DNA of 7,207 bases, taken from assembly GCA_037445245.1 (NCBI GenBank), contig JBBIKU010000124.1, forward strand, positions 1-7,207. Direction: 5' to 3'. Under the pieces are notes generated by a model, which did not search any database, had not been told where the DNA came from, and worked only from the letters and a program-made list of their open reading frames with translations. The translations under genes and the position numbers were made by a program. Positions within the stretch are counted from its first letter, which is position 1. The number at the start of each line of letters is the position of its first letter. Shown here in pieces: positions 1 to 7,207 of this stretch. The stretch is from JBBIKU01 sp037445245. GTDB taxonomy: Bacteria > Chloroflexota > Anaerolineae > Anaerolineales > Anaerolineaceae.

Positions 1-1312
1 ATTCCAGATACTTACTGGAGAGGGCAGGCAGATCACCCGTTGCTGCCAGTTCTCGTCGCAGATTTTCGATTTGCGATTGAAGCTGGGCGGGGTAAGTGGC
101 AAAAAGTGGAACAAGGTGAAAACCGGTTACACCCCTTTGAACGATGCAATCGCTGCCGGCTGGGACACCCTCTGTCAGTATGAGATGAATGCAACTACCA
201 TCGGCTCGGTTGAGATGGATTGCTGCCCGCCGTCGTTCGTGGCGGGGGACGAGCCACGGGCGCGATTGCGGCGGGACATAAAAAGGAAGCGAATCGGCAG
301 GAGTGTCGATAGTGGGTGCCTGCCAGTCTGGCAACGCCGGAATGTAGCGACGATGCAGGCACAGGGCGGTTTTAACGATGCCCGTCAGTAAAGCGGCAGC
401 ATCATCCTGTAGCAAGAGGCTGGATTGAATGCTGCCCAGTCCGCAATGGAGCGCTTTAGCTTCAGTGCGGTATGCCTGCGCCAGCCCCGCCAGAAAGGGC
501 GGAGTGAACGCGGGCCGGCTGCTTCTATCCAGGCATTCGAGATAGCCGATCTGCCCCGGCTTGACCTCCGCCAGAGCCTGGGCTGCTTTGGCGCAGGCAA
601 CGGCGTTCTCGCCGAGCTGGTTCAGTCTAGCTGCGCTACCTGTTCGGGAAGCCAGACCCTCGATGTGCGCATACGGACGCCCATGCCAGAATGCCGGCGG
701 CTGCCCAGCGGTGAGGACCAGTGCCACTGCTGCCAGGGGGGAATACGCTTCTTGATCGCCGGCGGGCAGATGATCATTCGTCGTAATGAAGCTGCTGACG
801 GCAGAAAGCAACACAAAATCGAGGCGCCCCTCAACCAGTTGCCTGCCAACCCATTCCAAAAGCGACCCTAGACCTGCGGCGTGCTCGGTGCTGTCGGGGA
901 GGATCAGGGATGCATTGATTTGCAGCGCATCCAGCAAGGGCGCGGTAGCGAAGGTGTTGAACCCCGGGTTTGTCTCATCTGCGGCGGGCGGTGCCATCGG
1001 CTGTAAAAGCGCGACATCGCCCAGCACGACCATCGCCGCCCGTCGGGATGCGTCCGGCTCGAGGCAGGCGTCTGCCAGTGCGCCCCGTCCGGCTTGGATG
1101 AGCAGGGATTCTGCCGGCGATAGACCCTCCCACGCGGGTAGCCAATCTTGCCTGCGGAGCGGGGCGGAATCATTCTCTTTGCCGCAGAACAGTTTCCCGC
1201 GGTAAATGGCGTCTTCGAATTCCGGCAAGCCGCGGCAATTCCCCAGGATGGTTTGCATACCGAGGATGGAGATCGCTTGGTTCGGGGTTGTCGTCTGTTC
1301 TTTACGCAACAT
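1..1312 (-). CDS. pfaB: PfaB-like protein, N-terminal part: degenerate ketosynthase-like domain (3' truncated by window edge)
   Basis: This frame is open for 437 codons from ATG 1312-1310 to the window edge with no stop. Its fold can be followed along KS landmarks: AISILGM at 13-19 matches the KS start; GLPEFEDAIYRGK at 28-40 resembles the corresponding PfaB segment; LSPAESLLIQAGRGAL at 64-79 matches the DPQQRLLLE region; IGYLEC at 255-260 matches the strand before HGTGT; LPFYVPPQSRPW at 342-353 parallels PFYLNTETRPW in the PfaA protein. The catalytic motifs are gone: no DTACSS, LECLDRSS in place of EAHGTGT, GSIQSSLLLQ in place of KSNIGH, and no GFGGTN. Such a decayed KS followed by an AT is the layout I know for PfaB, an acyltransferase of the PUFA synthase complex; the AT would lie outside the window. 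GAGGG overlapping the upstream stop suggests coupled translation. Alternatives are another decayed KS-AT subunit such as HglC-like proteins. The product name is inference; the KS relation is well supported. Confidence 0.72.
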   Translation of the reverse strand, partial: MLRKEQTTTPNQAISILGMQTILGNCRGLPEFEDAIYRGKLFCGKENDSAPLRRQDWLPAWEGLSPAESLLIQAGRGALADACLEPDASRRAAMVVLGDVALLQPMAPPAADETNPGFNTFATAPLLDALQINASLILPDSTEHAAGLGSLLEWVGRQLVEGRLDFVLLSAVSSFITTNDHLPAGDQEAYSPLAAVALVLTAGQPPAFWHGRPYAHIEGLASRTGSAARLNQLGENAVACAKAAQALAEVKPGQIGYLECLDRSSRPAFTPPFLAGLAQAYRTEAKALHCGLGSIQSSLLLQDDAAALLTGIVKTALCLHRRYIPALPDWQAPTIDTPADSLPFYVPPQSRPWLVPRHERRRAAIHLNRADGSCIHLILTEGVPAGSDCIVQRGVTGFHLVPLFATYPAQLQSQIENLRRELAATGDLPALSSKYLE

Positions 1313-1321
1313 GCAGGGTCA

Positions 1322-1326
1322 CCCTC
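1322..1326 (-). promoter_or_regulatory. Ribosome binding site for the PfaB-like gene
   Basis: Minus-strand GAGGG overlaps the TGA stop of the KR-DH gene and ends 9 nt before ATG 1312-1310. An in-frame TGA at 1321-1319 rules out an earlier start, leaving this ATG or the adjacent TTG. The overlap suggests translational coupling within one operon. Confidence 0.55.
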
Positions 1327-3085
1327 ATCCCGCTTTTTGAATTCGGTTGCCGTCAGCCAGGATAAGATTCAACCTTTTGCTGATCGTCCCCTCCAGTCCG
1401 ATGAAGCGCACACACACATTTCCATCGCCGTCCTGCACGGTGATGTCGCCGGTCACGGTCGTTTCGGTGCGGGAACGGATGGTCATGTGGGCGCGGTAGC
1501 GTCGGTCAAAATCAAGCGGCTGGTAAAGCTCCAGTTTTTCCAGACGCGAAGGCAGGCAGGGCGCCTGAAGGATCATTTGTGTCCAGATCAACAGCGATTG
1601 GACAACGGCGTCATAAAGGAAGGGGTTGATGCGCTGCACAGGAAATTGCCCCTGGCGGTGTTCCTCCAGCGCCGGCAAGCGGCAGTCCATTGTCAACCCC
1701 TCCGGGCTCAACGCCAGAAGCCGCTGCACGCCCTGAAAGTCACGTCCGTGAAAGAGGGTGCCGTTACGGTACAATTCGGCGCCGTCGATCACATTGGCAC
1801 TTCTGTCAATGCCATCATCTTGCAACAGAAGATGCGGTGGCGGGGGAGGGGCAGCGGTTAGCGTCAAGGCGGCGCTGTAGTGATAGCGGGTTGTACCTTT
1901 TTGATTTTTACTCGAAATGCGCGTGGATAATAAGATCTGCTCACCCTGCCGGTCGGAGGTTTCGCTCATCTCGAGGGTGTAGTCTTCCACAAAAGTGTCG
2001 TCGAATACGATTCCTTTCAGCACGCGGTAATCCTGCATTTCGGAGCAGTAATAACCCGGGTAGAGTTGCTCGGCGAGGTGCACCAGCCACGCTGCGGCGC
2101 AGGTTGCCGGAAGAACGGCTGAAGCACCGATCACATGATCCATGAGAAAGGGATTGGCTTCCGGGGTCAGTTTGCGTCGCACCAGACGACTTGTGGGTTT
2201 GTCCGCCAGCCCTACCGCCGGTCGGGGCGGAAATCCGCCGACAATTAGCTGGGGCGGGAGTGTTCTCCCAGCCGTCAGCAGGTCAACCAGTTTTTGTCCG
2301 CCCTGCTGAAGCGGGATAAGCTGCACGTTTTGGGCTTCGAAAAATTTTCTCAGCTCCGGTGTGACCATACCGGATTCCCACGGACCCCAATCCATAGCGG
2401 TGACTTCCAGATGGGGATAGCGGCGCTTGAGGCGATAGGCAGTCTTGTTGAGAGTCTCGTTGGCGATAGCGTAATCCGTCTGCCCGGCATTGCCAAAAAA
2501 CCCAATGATGGAGGAGAACAGCACCACGAACTCCAGTTGCTCGACAGGCAAGCACTCCAACAGATTGCGCAGACCATCCACTTTGGGGGCATAAACGACC
2601 TCAAAGTCTGTTTCGGTCTTGTTCTCGATCAATTTGTCAGCCAGGTTGCCGGCGGCATGGATCACACCGCTCACCGGAGCGTGCTGTTCGAGTACGCCGG
2701 CAAGAGCGGCGCGCAGCCGGTTGGCGTCGGTTACATCGGCGCGCACATAGATTGCCTTGCCACCCGCCCGCTGAATGGCTTCGAGGGTGTGGCTAATTTC
2801 CCGCTGGGCCACGATTTGATGGTAGACGTTGCGGATCGATTTCGGAGTCGGTTTTTCGCCCTGGCTGGTGAGGTGTTGCATGATGCGTCTTTTCAGTTCG
2901 GTTTCATCCCTGACGCCGTTTGCCCATTCCGGTTCGGGCTGATCATTGGCGGAGCGACCGATCAAGATACAGGTGCAGCCGACCGCCTCAGCCATTCGGA
3001 TGGCGCACTGAGCGGCAATGCCCCTGGCACCACCGGTGACCAGGATTGTGGAATTCGACCGCAGCAGCGCGCCATCCTTCGTCAT
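1325..3085 (-). CDS. pfaA: KR-DH protein: ketoreductase catalytic half plus double-hotdog dehydratase (C-terminal part of PfaA)
   Basis: This 586-residue protein reduces the beta-keto group and dehydrates the resulting hydroxyacyl-ACP. Residues about 12-290 form a Rossmann-fold KR: NADP-binding TGGARGI at 17-23, GRS at 43-45, and an apparently intact catalytic set Lys168, Ser192 (in FSSIIG), Tyr205 and Asn209 with family spacing. At the stereochemistry loop it has LAD (148-150) where B-type KRs have LDD. Residues about 305-570 form a DH. The first hotdog has HxxxGxxxxP at 317-326 with catalytic His317; the second has DxxxQ at 492-496 with Asp492. In known PfaA proteins these domains are fused to the ACPs. 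Here they start at an ATG that follows AAGGA by 7 nt, nine codons after the TAG ending the upstream frame. The KR lacks its structural half, so it presumably needs the upstream protein. The stop TGA lies 12 nt before the next start codon. Whether this is a true separate gene or the broken end of pfaA is open. Confidence 0.9.
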   Translation of the reverse strand: MTKDGALLRSNSTILVTGGARGIAAQCAIRMAEAVGCTCILIGRSANDQPEPEWANGVRDETELKRRIMQHLTSQGEKPTPKSIRNVYHQIVAQREISHTLEAIQRAGGKAIYVRADVTDANRLRAALAGVLEQHAPVSGVIHAAGNLADKLIENKTETDFEVVYAPKVDGLRNLLECLPVEQLEFVVLFSSIIGFFGNAGQTDYAIANETLNKTAYRLKRRYPHLEVTAMDWGPWESGMVTPELRKFFEAQNVQLIPLQQGGQKLVDLLTAGRTLPPQLIVGGFPPRPAVGLADKPTSRLVRRKLTPEANPFLMDHVIGASAVLPATCAAAWLVHLAEQLYPGYYCSEMQDYRVLKGIVFDDTFVEDYTLEMSETSDRQGEQILLSTRISSKNQKGTTRYHYSAALTLTAAPPPPPHLLLQDDGIDRSANVIDGAELYRNGTLFHGRDFQGVQRLLALSPEGLTMDCRLPALEEHRQGQFPVQRINPFLYDAVVQSLLIWTQMILQAPCLPSRLEKLELYQPLDFDRRYRAHMTIRSRTETTVTGDITVQDGDGNVCVRFIGLEGTISKRLNLILADGNRIQKAG

Positions 3086-3092
3086 GCTGATT

Positions 3093-3097
3093 TCCTT
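3093..3097 (-). promoter_or_regulatory. Ribosome binding site for the KR-DH protein
   Basis: Minus-strand AAGGA ends 7 nt before the ATG at 3085-3083, good Shine-Dalgarno spacing. It lies between the TAG and the ATG and supports independent or re-initiated translation of the downstream half. In an A-rich linker such a match could also arise by chance. Confidence 0.6.
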
Positions 3098-3112
3098 TCG
3101 TTTCCGAGGGGG

Positions 3113-3115
3113 CTA
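3113..3115 (-). other. In-frame TAG interrupting the PfaA reading frame
   Basis: The codon after TLAF is TAG. It is followed in the same frame by nine sense codons (3112-3086) and the ATG of the KR-DH protein. Without the TAG the frame would be one continuous PfaA, with a linker between KR halves of ordinary length for the family. It could be a true gene split, a nonsense mutation or a sequence error. Confidence 0.9.
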
Positions 3116-6100
3116 GAACGCCAGCGTCCAGCGCCCATTCGGGCTGTACCCGACTTCAACGATCAGTTCGTTGGGATCGTGCAGTTCGTCGACGATGATA
3201 CGGGCAGCTTCCTGTGCCCCCAACTGCGGCGAGAGGTCAAGCCCGCGACAGAACACGCTGTCCCATTCGAGATTGAGACTCTTCACCAGCCCCAACAACC
3301 CGCCGCTCTCAGCGTTGAAGTCAGCCGAGCCATCCAGCCCGAACTCGCCATCCAGATGCACCACCGCCATGAAGACCGGGCGCGTTTTCGGCCGGGGCGC
3401 AGTCAGGGCGGGTTTCAGATGCTTGGCTAACAAGAACACCGCTTTGGTCAATTCTCGTTCATTTTCGGCGGCGCTGGGCGGACTGAGGTGGATGAAACCG
3501 CTGACCTGTCCCATTTTTGTGGCGACAGTCTTCAGCGTGTCCTGCAGCGCCTCTTCGCCGGTGTCGTCCAGGGCAAAGCGTACCACGCCTGCGGGTAGTT
3601 CGGCTTGGGTGGGCAGCACCGTTTTTGACCAGCTCAACACCGCCACCTTGACTCCCGCTTGCTTCAGGTGCTGGCAAACGCCGGTGGTGATCGCAGTGCC
3701 GTCGTCGGTGACCAGATAGACACTGCTCTCGTCATAAACCCTGTCCAGGCGGTCAGGGGCAGGGAGGTTCTTCTTGCGAACCGGGCGGGCGGGGATTGCC
3801 GCAACGCCGCTTTGCGGTGTTGCGGGTTCGGGTTGAGCGGAGGTCACCGCCGGGGATGCAACCGCGGATTGACCGGCGCCGATAAAGTCTACAATCTGCC
3901 CCAGCGTACGCAGCTCGACCAGTTGTTCGGGGCTGAGGCGGGGCATGTCGGGATATTTTGCCCGCATGGCGCCCAAGATTTCGACCCGTTTGATCGAGTC
4001 GATGCCGAGATCGGCTTCCATGTCCATTCCACTCTCGAGCGTTTCCACCGGGTAGCCAGTTTTTTCGCTGACGACCTCAAAAAAAGTTTCTTTCAAGGCT
4101 TCGGCATTCGGCAATGCCGTTGCAGGCGTAGGAGTTGGAGCTTGCTCGACCTGCGGCGACGCCAGGGCGGTTGGTTCAGTCGCCGGCGGCGGAGGGGTTG
4201 CAGCGGGTGTTGCAGGCTGTCCGTTACCCAGATGGCTACGGATGGCTTCGACGATCTGCCCCAGCGTGCGCAGTTCGACCATTTGCTCGGGGGTGAGTCT
4301 GGGCATATCGGGGTAGAATTCTCGCATGGCGCCCAGGATTTCGACCCGTTTGATCGAGTCGATGCCGAGATCGGCTTCCATGTCCATGTCGGTTTCGAGC
4401 GTTTCCTGGGGGTAGCCGGTCTTCTCGCTCACGATCATAAAGAATTGCCGCTCGAGTTCTTCGCCGTCGACATGCCCGCTTTGAAGCGGTGGGCTGGCGA
4501 GCGGAACGGGTTGTGCGCTTACGGCGGGTGTGGCAGCCGCCTCGATTGGCGGAGTGACCGTCGGCGTTGCGCTTTGCTGGCTGGGTTGACCGTTGGCGGG
4601 CAGGTGGGTGGAAATGTGATCGGCGATCTGCCCCAACGTGCGCAGTTCGACCAGTTGTTCGGGGGTGAGGCGGGGCAGGTCGGGATAAACCTCCCGCACC
4701 GCCCCCAGGATCTCGACCCGTTTGATCGAGTCGATGCCGAGATCGGCTTCCATGTCCATCCCGCTCTCGAGCGTTTCCACCGGGTAGCCGGTTTTTTCAC
4801 TCACGATGCGCATGAAGGTCTGCTTCACGCTCTCCGCCGATACAGCCGTTGTCGCCGGGCTGACCTCATCGGCGACGGGCGCCGCCGCGGCAGGCGCTTC
4901 TGGAACGGCGGGCGTTTTTCTGCCGTTGCCGTGTTCCGCTTGGGCGGGTGGCAGCGTCGGGTAGTCCGGCGCTGTTGACGGGGGAGGAGCGCCGTTTTCG
5001 ATTGCCGTCACCCTGGCAAGTTTTTCCTGGGGCACGGTTGCCAGGCTCGGCATTTTCGAGATTGCCGTCGGCGAGGTGGTGTGGACTGGCGATTTACCCA
5101 GACCGGTTTCCAGCAGATCGATCAGCCGCCGGGATAGCTCAGCCTGGTTTTGCATGTAGCTCTCGTGCACGCGCCCGGTTTGATCCTGGTGTTCGTGCAG
5201 GCGCGCCAGGCTAGTTTCCAGCTTTGCCGCCACCCAATCAGCTTGTTTGAGCGAGGCTGGGTTGCGAAGACTTTCCTGAACTGTCTCGAGAATCGACTGG
5301 TTCAACTGGCTGAACAGGCGGCTGTATTCCGCCTCGTTCTGCAGGTATTGGGTGTGAGCGTTGAGGACTTGTTCCTGCAGGCGCTGGAAGTGGAGCACTG
5401 TTTGTTCCAGCATTTCGAACCCTGCCCCGTCTGTATAAACGACCGTCTCCTGTGTTTCCGCTTGGTGGCTCAGCGCATTCGCAGATGACGATTCAGCCGC
5501 CTGGAGCGGTGCGAGCGCAGCCGGAGAGACGTCGCGCACGCTCTGGCTTTCTGCTTGGCGGTGATGGTCGTTTGAGAGCAGGTTGGCGGTGGCTTTCAAT
5601 GCCTCTTCGAAGCCCTTTTTGGTCTTTTCGGAAACGTATAAACCGCCATTCAGCCGCACCGTCACCGGGCTTTTCTTCTTCGTTGACGGCGCTTTCTTTG
5701 CGGGTTGGTAGGGGTCAAAGGCGCGCAGGTCAAGACCGAGCAGGCGCAATTGCAGCACGGCTTCGCGTAATTGCTGGTCGGCATCCTTTTTGGCGTTGGG
5801 GTTGAGGGCGATGGCATAATGGGGTTTATCGGCAAGGATATTCTTGACCAGGTTGGTCAGCACGTTCTTGGGACCGACTTCCACATACACCCGTCCACCG
5901 GCGCGGTGGATGTTCTCGATGGCGTCTTTGAACAGCACCGGTTTCAGGATGTGCTCGGTGAGCATTTTCTGGATTGCTTGTGGGTCAGCCGGATAGGCTT
6001 CGGCGGTGGTATTGGAGAAGACGGTGGTGCGGGGCAGATTGAATTTGACCGCTTTGACTGCTTTGGCAAACGGGCGCTGGGCGTGTTTGACCAGCTTGGT

Positions 6101-7190
6101 GTGGAAGGCTGCCGAAACCGGCAGGGGGATGACGGTGAATCCCTGTTCGGCTAAGGCGCTCTGGATGCGCCCGATATCGGCTTTTGCGCCAGCCAGAACG
6201 ACCTGATTATTGGAGTTTTTGTTTGCCAGCGTCACCTCGGAGTGTTCGGGCAGGATCGCTTCCAGTTTGGCGAGATCGCCCTTCACCGCCAGCATGGTGC
6301 CGGCATCGAAATCGGGATCATCCGGCGGAGACATGGCTTTGCCGCGTTCAAATGCCAGGCGCAGGAAATCAGCATCTTCATACACGCCGCCAGCCCAGAG
6401 GGCGGTCAGATCGCCAAAACTGTGTCCGGCGATAAAATCAGGCGTAAAACCGGCTTGTTGCAAGAGCTTGAAGAATCCCATGCTGATCGAACCGAGGGCT
6501 GGTTGGGCAAAGCGAGTATTTTGCAGGCGTTGTTCGAGCTGGCTGCGATCTTCTTCGGTGAACACTGGGGGCGGGAAAAGAACGCCGGTGATGATTTCTT
6601 GACCATTTTCTGACATGATCCCGTCCATGCAACTGAGAGTCTGGCGTAGGGGCGGGAAATTGCTGACGACCTCTTTGCCCATCTCAAGGTACTGCGAACC
6701 CTGCCCGGGAAAGAGCGCTACCAGTTTATCGTCCGTTGCGATCCCCTTTTTCTGGTAATAGATCCCTTTGGGGTGCTCCCAACTGTCCTTGTCGGTGTTG
6801 GCTTTGAGGTAATCCATCGCCAGGCGCAGTTGCTGGCGAGTGTCCTCGATCGCTTTGGAGAGGAAGCCCACGCGCACGTGCGCTGGGGGGATGACGGCAG
6901 CAGCGGATGCCTGCAGCAGGTCAAAGTGGGCTTTCTCGGCGCCGTCGCCTTCCAGATTCTGCAGCCAGCGTTGACCCTCTTCGAGCAGGGTGGGGTTGTC
7001 TGGCGCCGAAAGGATGACTGCCTGGGGTACGTTGTGCAGACGGTAGGCAGATTGATGTTCGGACTGGTATTCCTCGAGCACCATGTGGTAGTTGGTGCCG
7101 CCAAATCCAAACGAGCTTACCCCCGCCCGGCGGGGATTGCCGTTGACGGGCTGGAACCAGGGGCGCGTTTCGGTATTCAGGTAAAAGGGT
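3113..7190 (-). CDS. pfaA: PfaA-like polyketide/PUFA synthase, 3' part: KS end, AT, three ACPs, KR structural half (5' truncated)
   Basis: This is the body of an iterative type I synthase that extends acyl chains with malonyl units. Residue numbers count from the window edge (1364 in total); residues 1-6 come from adapter. Residues 7-46 are a KS C-terminus ending in the SSFGFGGTNYH motif; the KS active-site Cys lies outside the window. AT spans about 160-460: FPGQGSQ at 166-172, nucleophile Ser263 in GHSFG, Arg288, and His369 in an AAFHT motif, which fits malonyl specificity. A YVSEKT motif at 524-529 resembles the PfaA post-AT region. A helical linker covers about 590-700. Three ACPs carry LGIDSIKR with phosphopantetheine serines 827, 951 and 1071, separated by Ala/Pro-rich linkers. 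Residues about 1155-1364 look like the KR structural subdomain. Translation stops at TAG, and the KR catalytic half is in the next gene in the same frame. PfaA and HglE (heterocyst glycolipid synthase) share this architecture, so the lipid product is not determined. Confidence 0.93.
3881..4096 (-). repeat. ACP domain 3 of three
   Basis: Encodes residues 1038-1109. The attachment serine is Ser1071 (codon at 3995-3997), 120 residues after the ACP2 serine. It is followed by an Ala/Pro-rich linker and then the KR structural subdomain. Confidence 0.95.
4229..4456 (-). repeat. ACP domain 2 of three
   Basis: Encodes residues 918-993. The attachment serine is Ser951 (codon at 4355-4357). It is 124 residues after the ACP1 serine. 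It shares 65 bp with one mismatch with ACP3 (4323-4387 against 3963-4027). It differs from the other two by TLETDMDM in place of TLESGMDM. Confidence 0.95.
4601..4828 (-). repeat. ACP domain 1 of three
   Basis: Encodes residues 794-869 of the PfaA protein. The phosphopantetheine attachment serine is Ser827 (codon at 4727-4729) within LGIDSIKR, the form typical of PUFA-synthase ACPs. The 47-bp core 4713-4759 is identical in all three ACPs. Confidence 0.95.
5108..5440 (-). other. Helical, coiled-coil-like linker between AT and ACPs with a duplicated motif
   Basis: Encodes residues about 590-700, rich in Gln, Glu, Leu and His and nearly free of Gly and Pro, so probably helical. A 13-residue motif of the form HxxY(L/M)QNxAExSR occurs at residues 618-630 (DNA 5318-5356) and again at 681-693 (DNA 5129-5167), 63 residues apart. 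A helical segment between AT and ACP is usual in PfaA proteins; a structural or dimerising role is inference. Confidence 0.6.
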
Positions 7191-7207
7191 AGATCGGAAG
7201 AGCACAC
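7191..7207 (+). other. Illumina TruSeq adapter sequence at the contig end (artefact)
   Basis: The last 17 bases, AGATCGGAAGAGCACAC, match the start of the standard Illumina TruSeq adapter. Read on the minus strand they give the false protein starts MCSSDL and, in another frame, MLFRS. The genomic sequence therefore ends at 7190 and the pfaA-like gene has no real start in this window. Confidence 0.97.

Noticed and set aside
385..1173. Short minus-strand frames at 385-600, 622-849 and 904-1173
   Set aside because: They are in other frames inside the continuous 437-codon PfaB-like frame, which carries the KS-like landmarks.
1316..1324. GGGTGACCC inverted repeat as a terminator between genes
   Set aside because: The arms are only 4 bp with a single central base and no T-run, too small to form a hairpin; it sits in a 12-nt gap with a ribosome site.
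1148..1861. 237-codon plus-strand open frame
   Set aside because: It is antisense to the end of the KR-DH gene and the start of the PfaB-like gene; no domain signal.
3086..3115. Frameshift or slippery site as the cause of the PfaA split
   Set aside because: The frames on both sides of the TAG are the same, so a substitution or a true stop explains the break; no shift is needed.
2294..3430. 378-codon plus-strand open frame
   Set aside because: It is antisense to the KR region and crosses the junction of two well-supported minus-strand genes; no recognisable motif.
3963..4759. CRISPR-like or mobile repeat array
   Set aside because: The repeats are about 360-372 bp apart, lie in frame within a coding sequence and encode ACP attachment sites.
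3659..4978. 439-codon plus-strand open frame
   Set aside because: It lies antisense to the ACP array; its apparent internal repeats are the reverse complement of the ACP repeats, and the minus frame has clear domain motifs.

Overview
The window lies inside an operon for a PfaA/PfaB-type iterative polyketide synthase, the PUFA-synthase-like family that makes very-long-chain or polyunsaturated acyl chains. All real genes read on the minus strand, so biological order runs from position 7207 down to 1. There is no taxonomic marker. The DNA is moderately GC-rich by eye, the genes are tightly packed with Shine-Dalgarno sites, and the sequence ends in a piece of Illumina adapter. That fits a bacterial contig assembled from short reads, possibly metagenomic; the phylum cannot be named from this sequence.

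Layout in transcription order. (1) 7207-7191 is not genomic: it is Illumina TruSeq adapter, and it creates the false N-terminus MCSSDL. (2) 7190-3113 is the 3' part of a pfaA-like gene: end of a ketosynthase (KS), malonyl-type acyltransferase (AT), a helical linker, three tandem acyl carrier proteins (ACPs), and the structural half of a ketoreductase (KR). It ends at a TAG codon. (3) 3085-1325 encodes the catalytic half of the KR and a double-hotdog dehydratase (DH). It is in the same reading frame as the first gene, separated only by the TAG and nine sense codons, so the two together form one canonical PfaA (KS-AT-ACPx3-KR-DH) interrupted by one stop codon. (4) 1312-1 is a third gene, open at the window edge. 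It has a KS-shaped N-terminal domain that has lost the catalytic motifs, best read as the start of a PfaB-like protein whose AT domain would follow outside the window.

How the parts work together: the AT loads malonyl units on the ACPs; the KS of PfaA, whose active site lies outside the window, condenses them; the KR and DH process the beta-keto group; PfaB-type acyltransferases act with the same complex. pfaC- and pfaD-like genes (KS-CLF-DH-DH and enoyl reductase) would be expected beyond position 1 but are not seen.

Main points of interest: the in-frame TAG that cuts the KR between its two subdomains, where an AAGGA ribosome site precedes the downstream ATG; the degenerate KS; the near-identical DNA cores of the three ACPs; a duplicated helical motif in the AT-ACP linker; and the adapter contamination. 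No RNA genes, mobile elements, CRISPR arrays, promoters or clear terminators were seen. No stretch over 30 bases lacks coding sequence.
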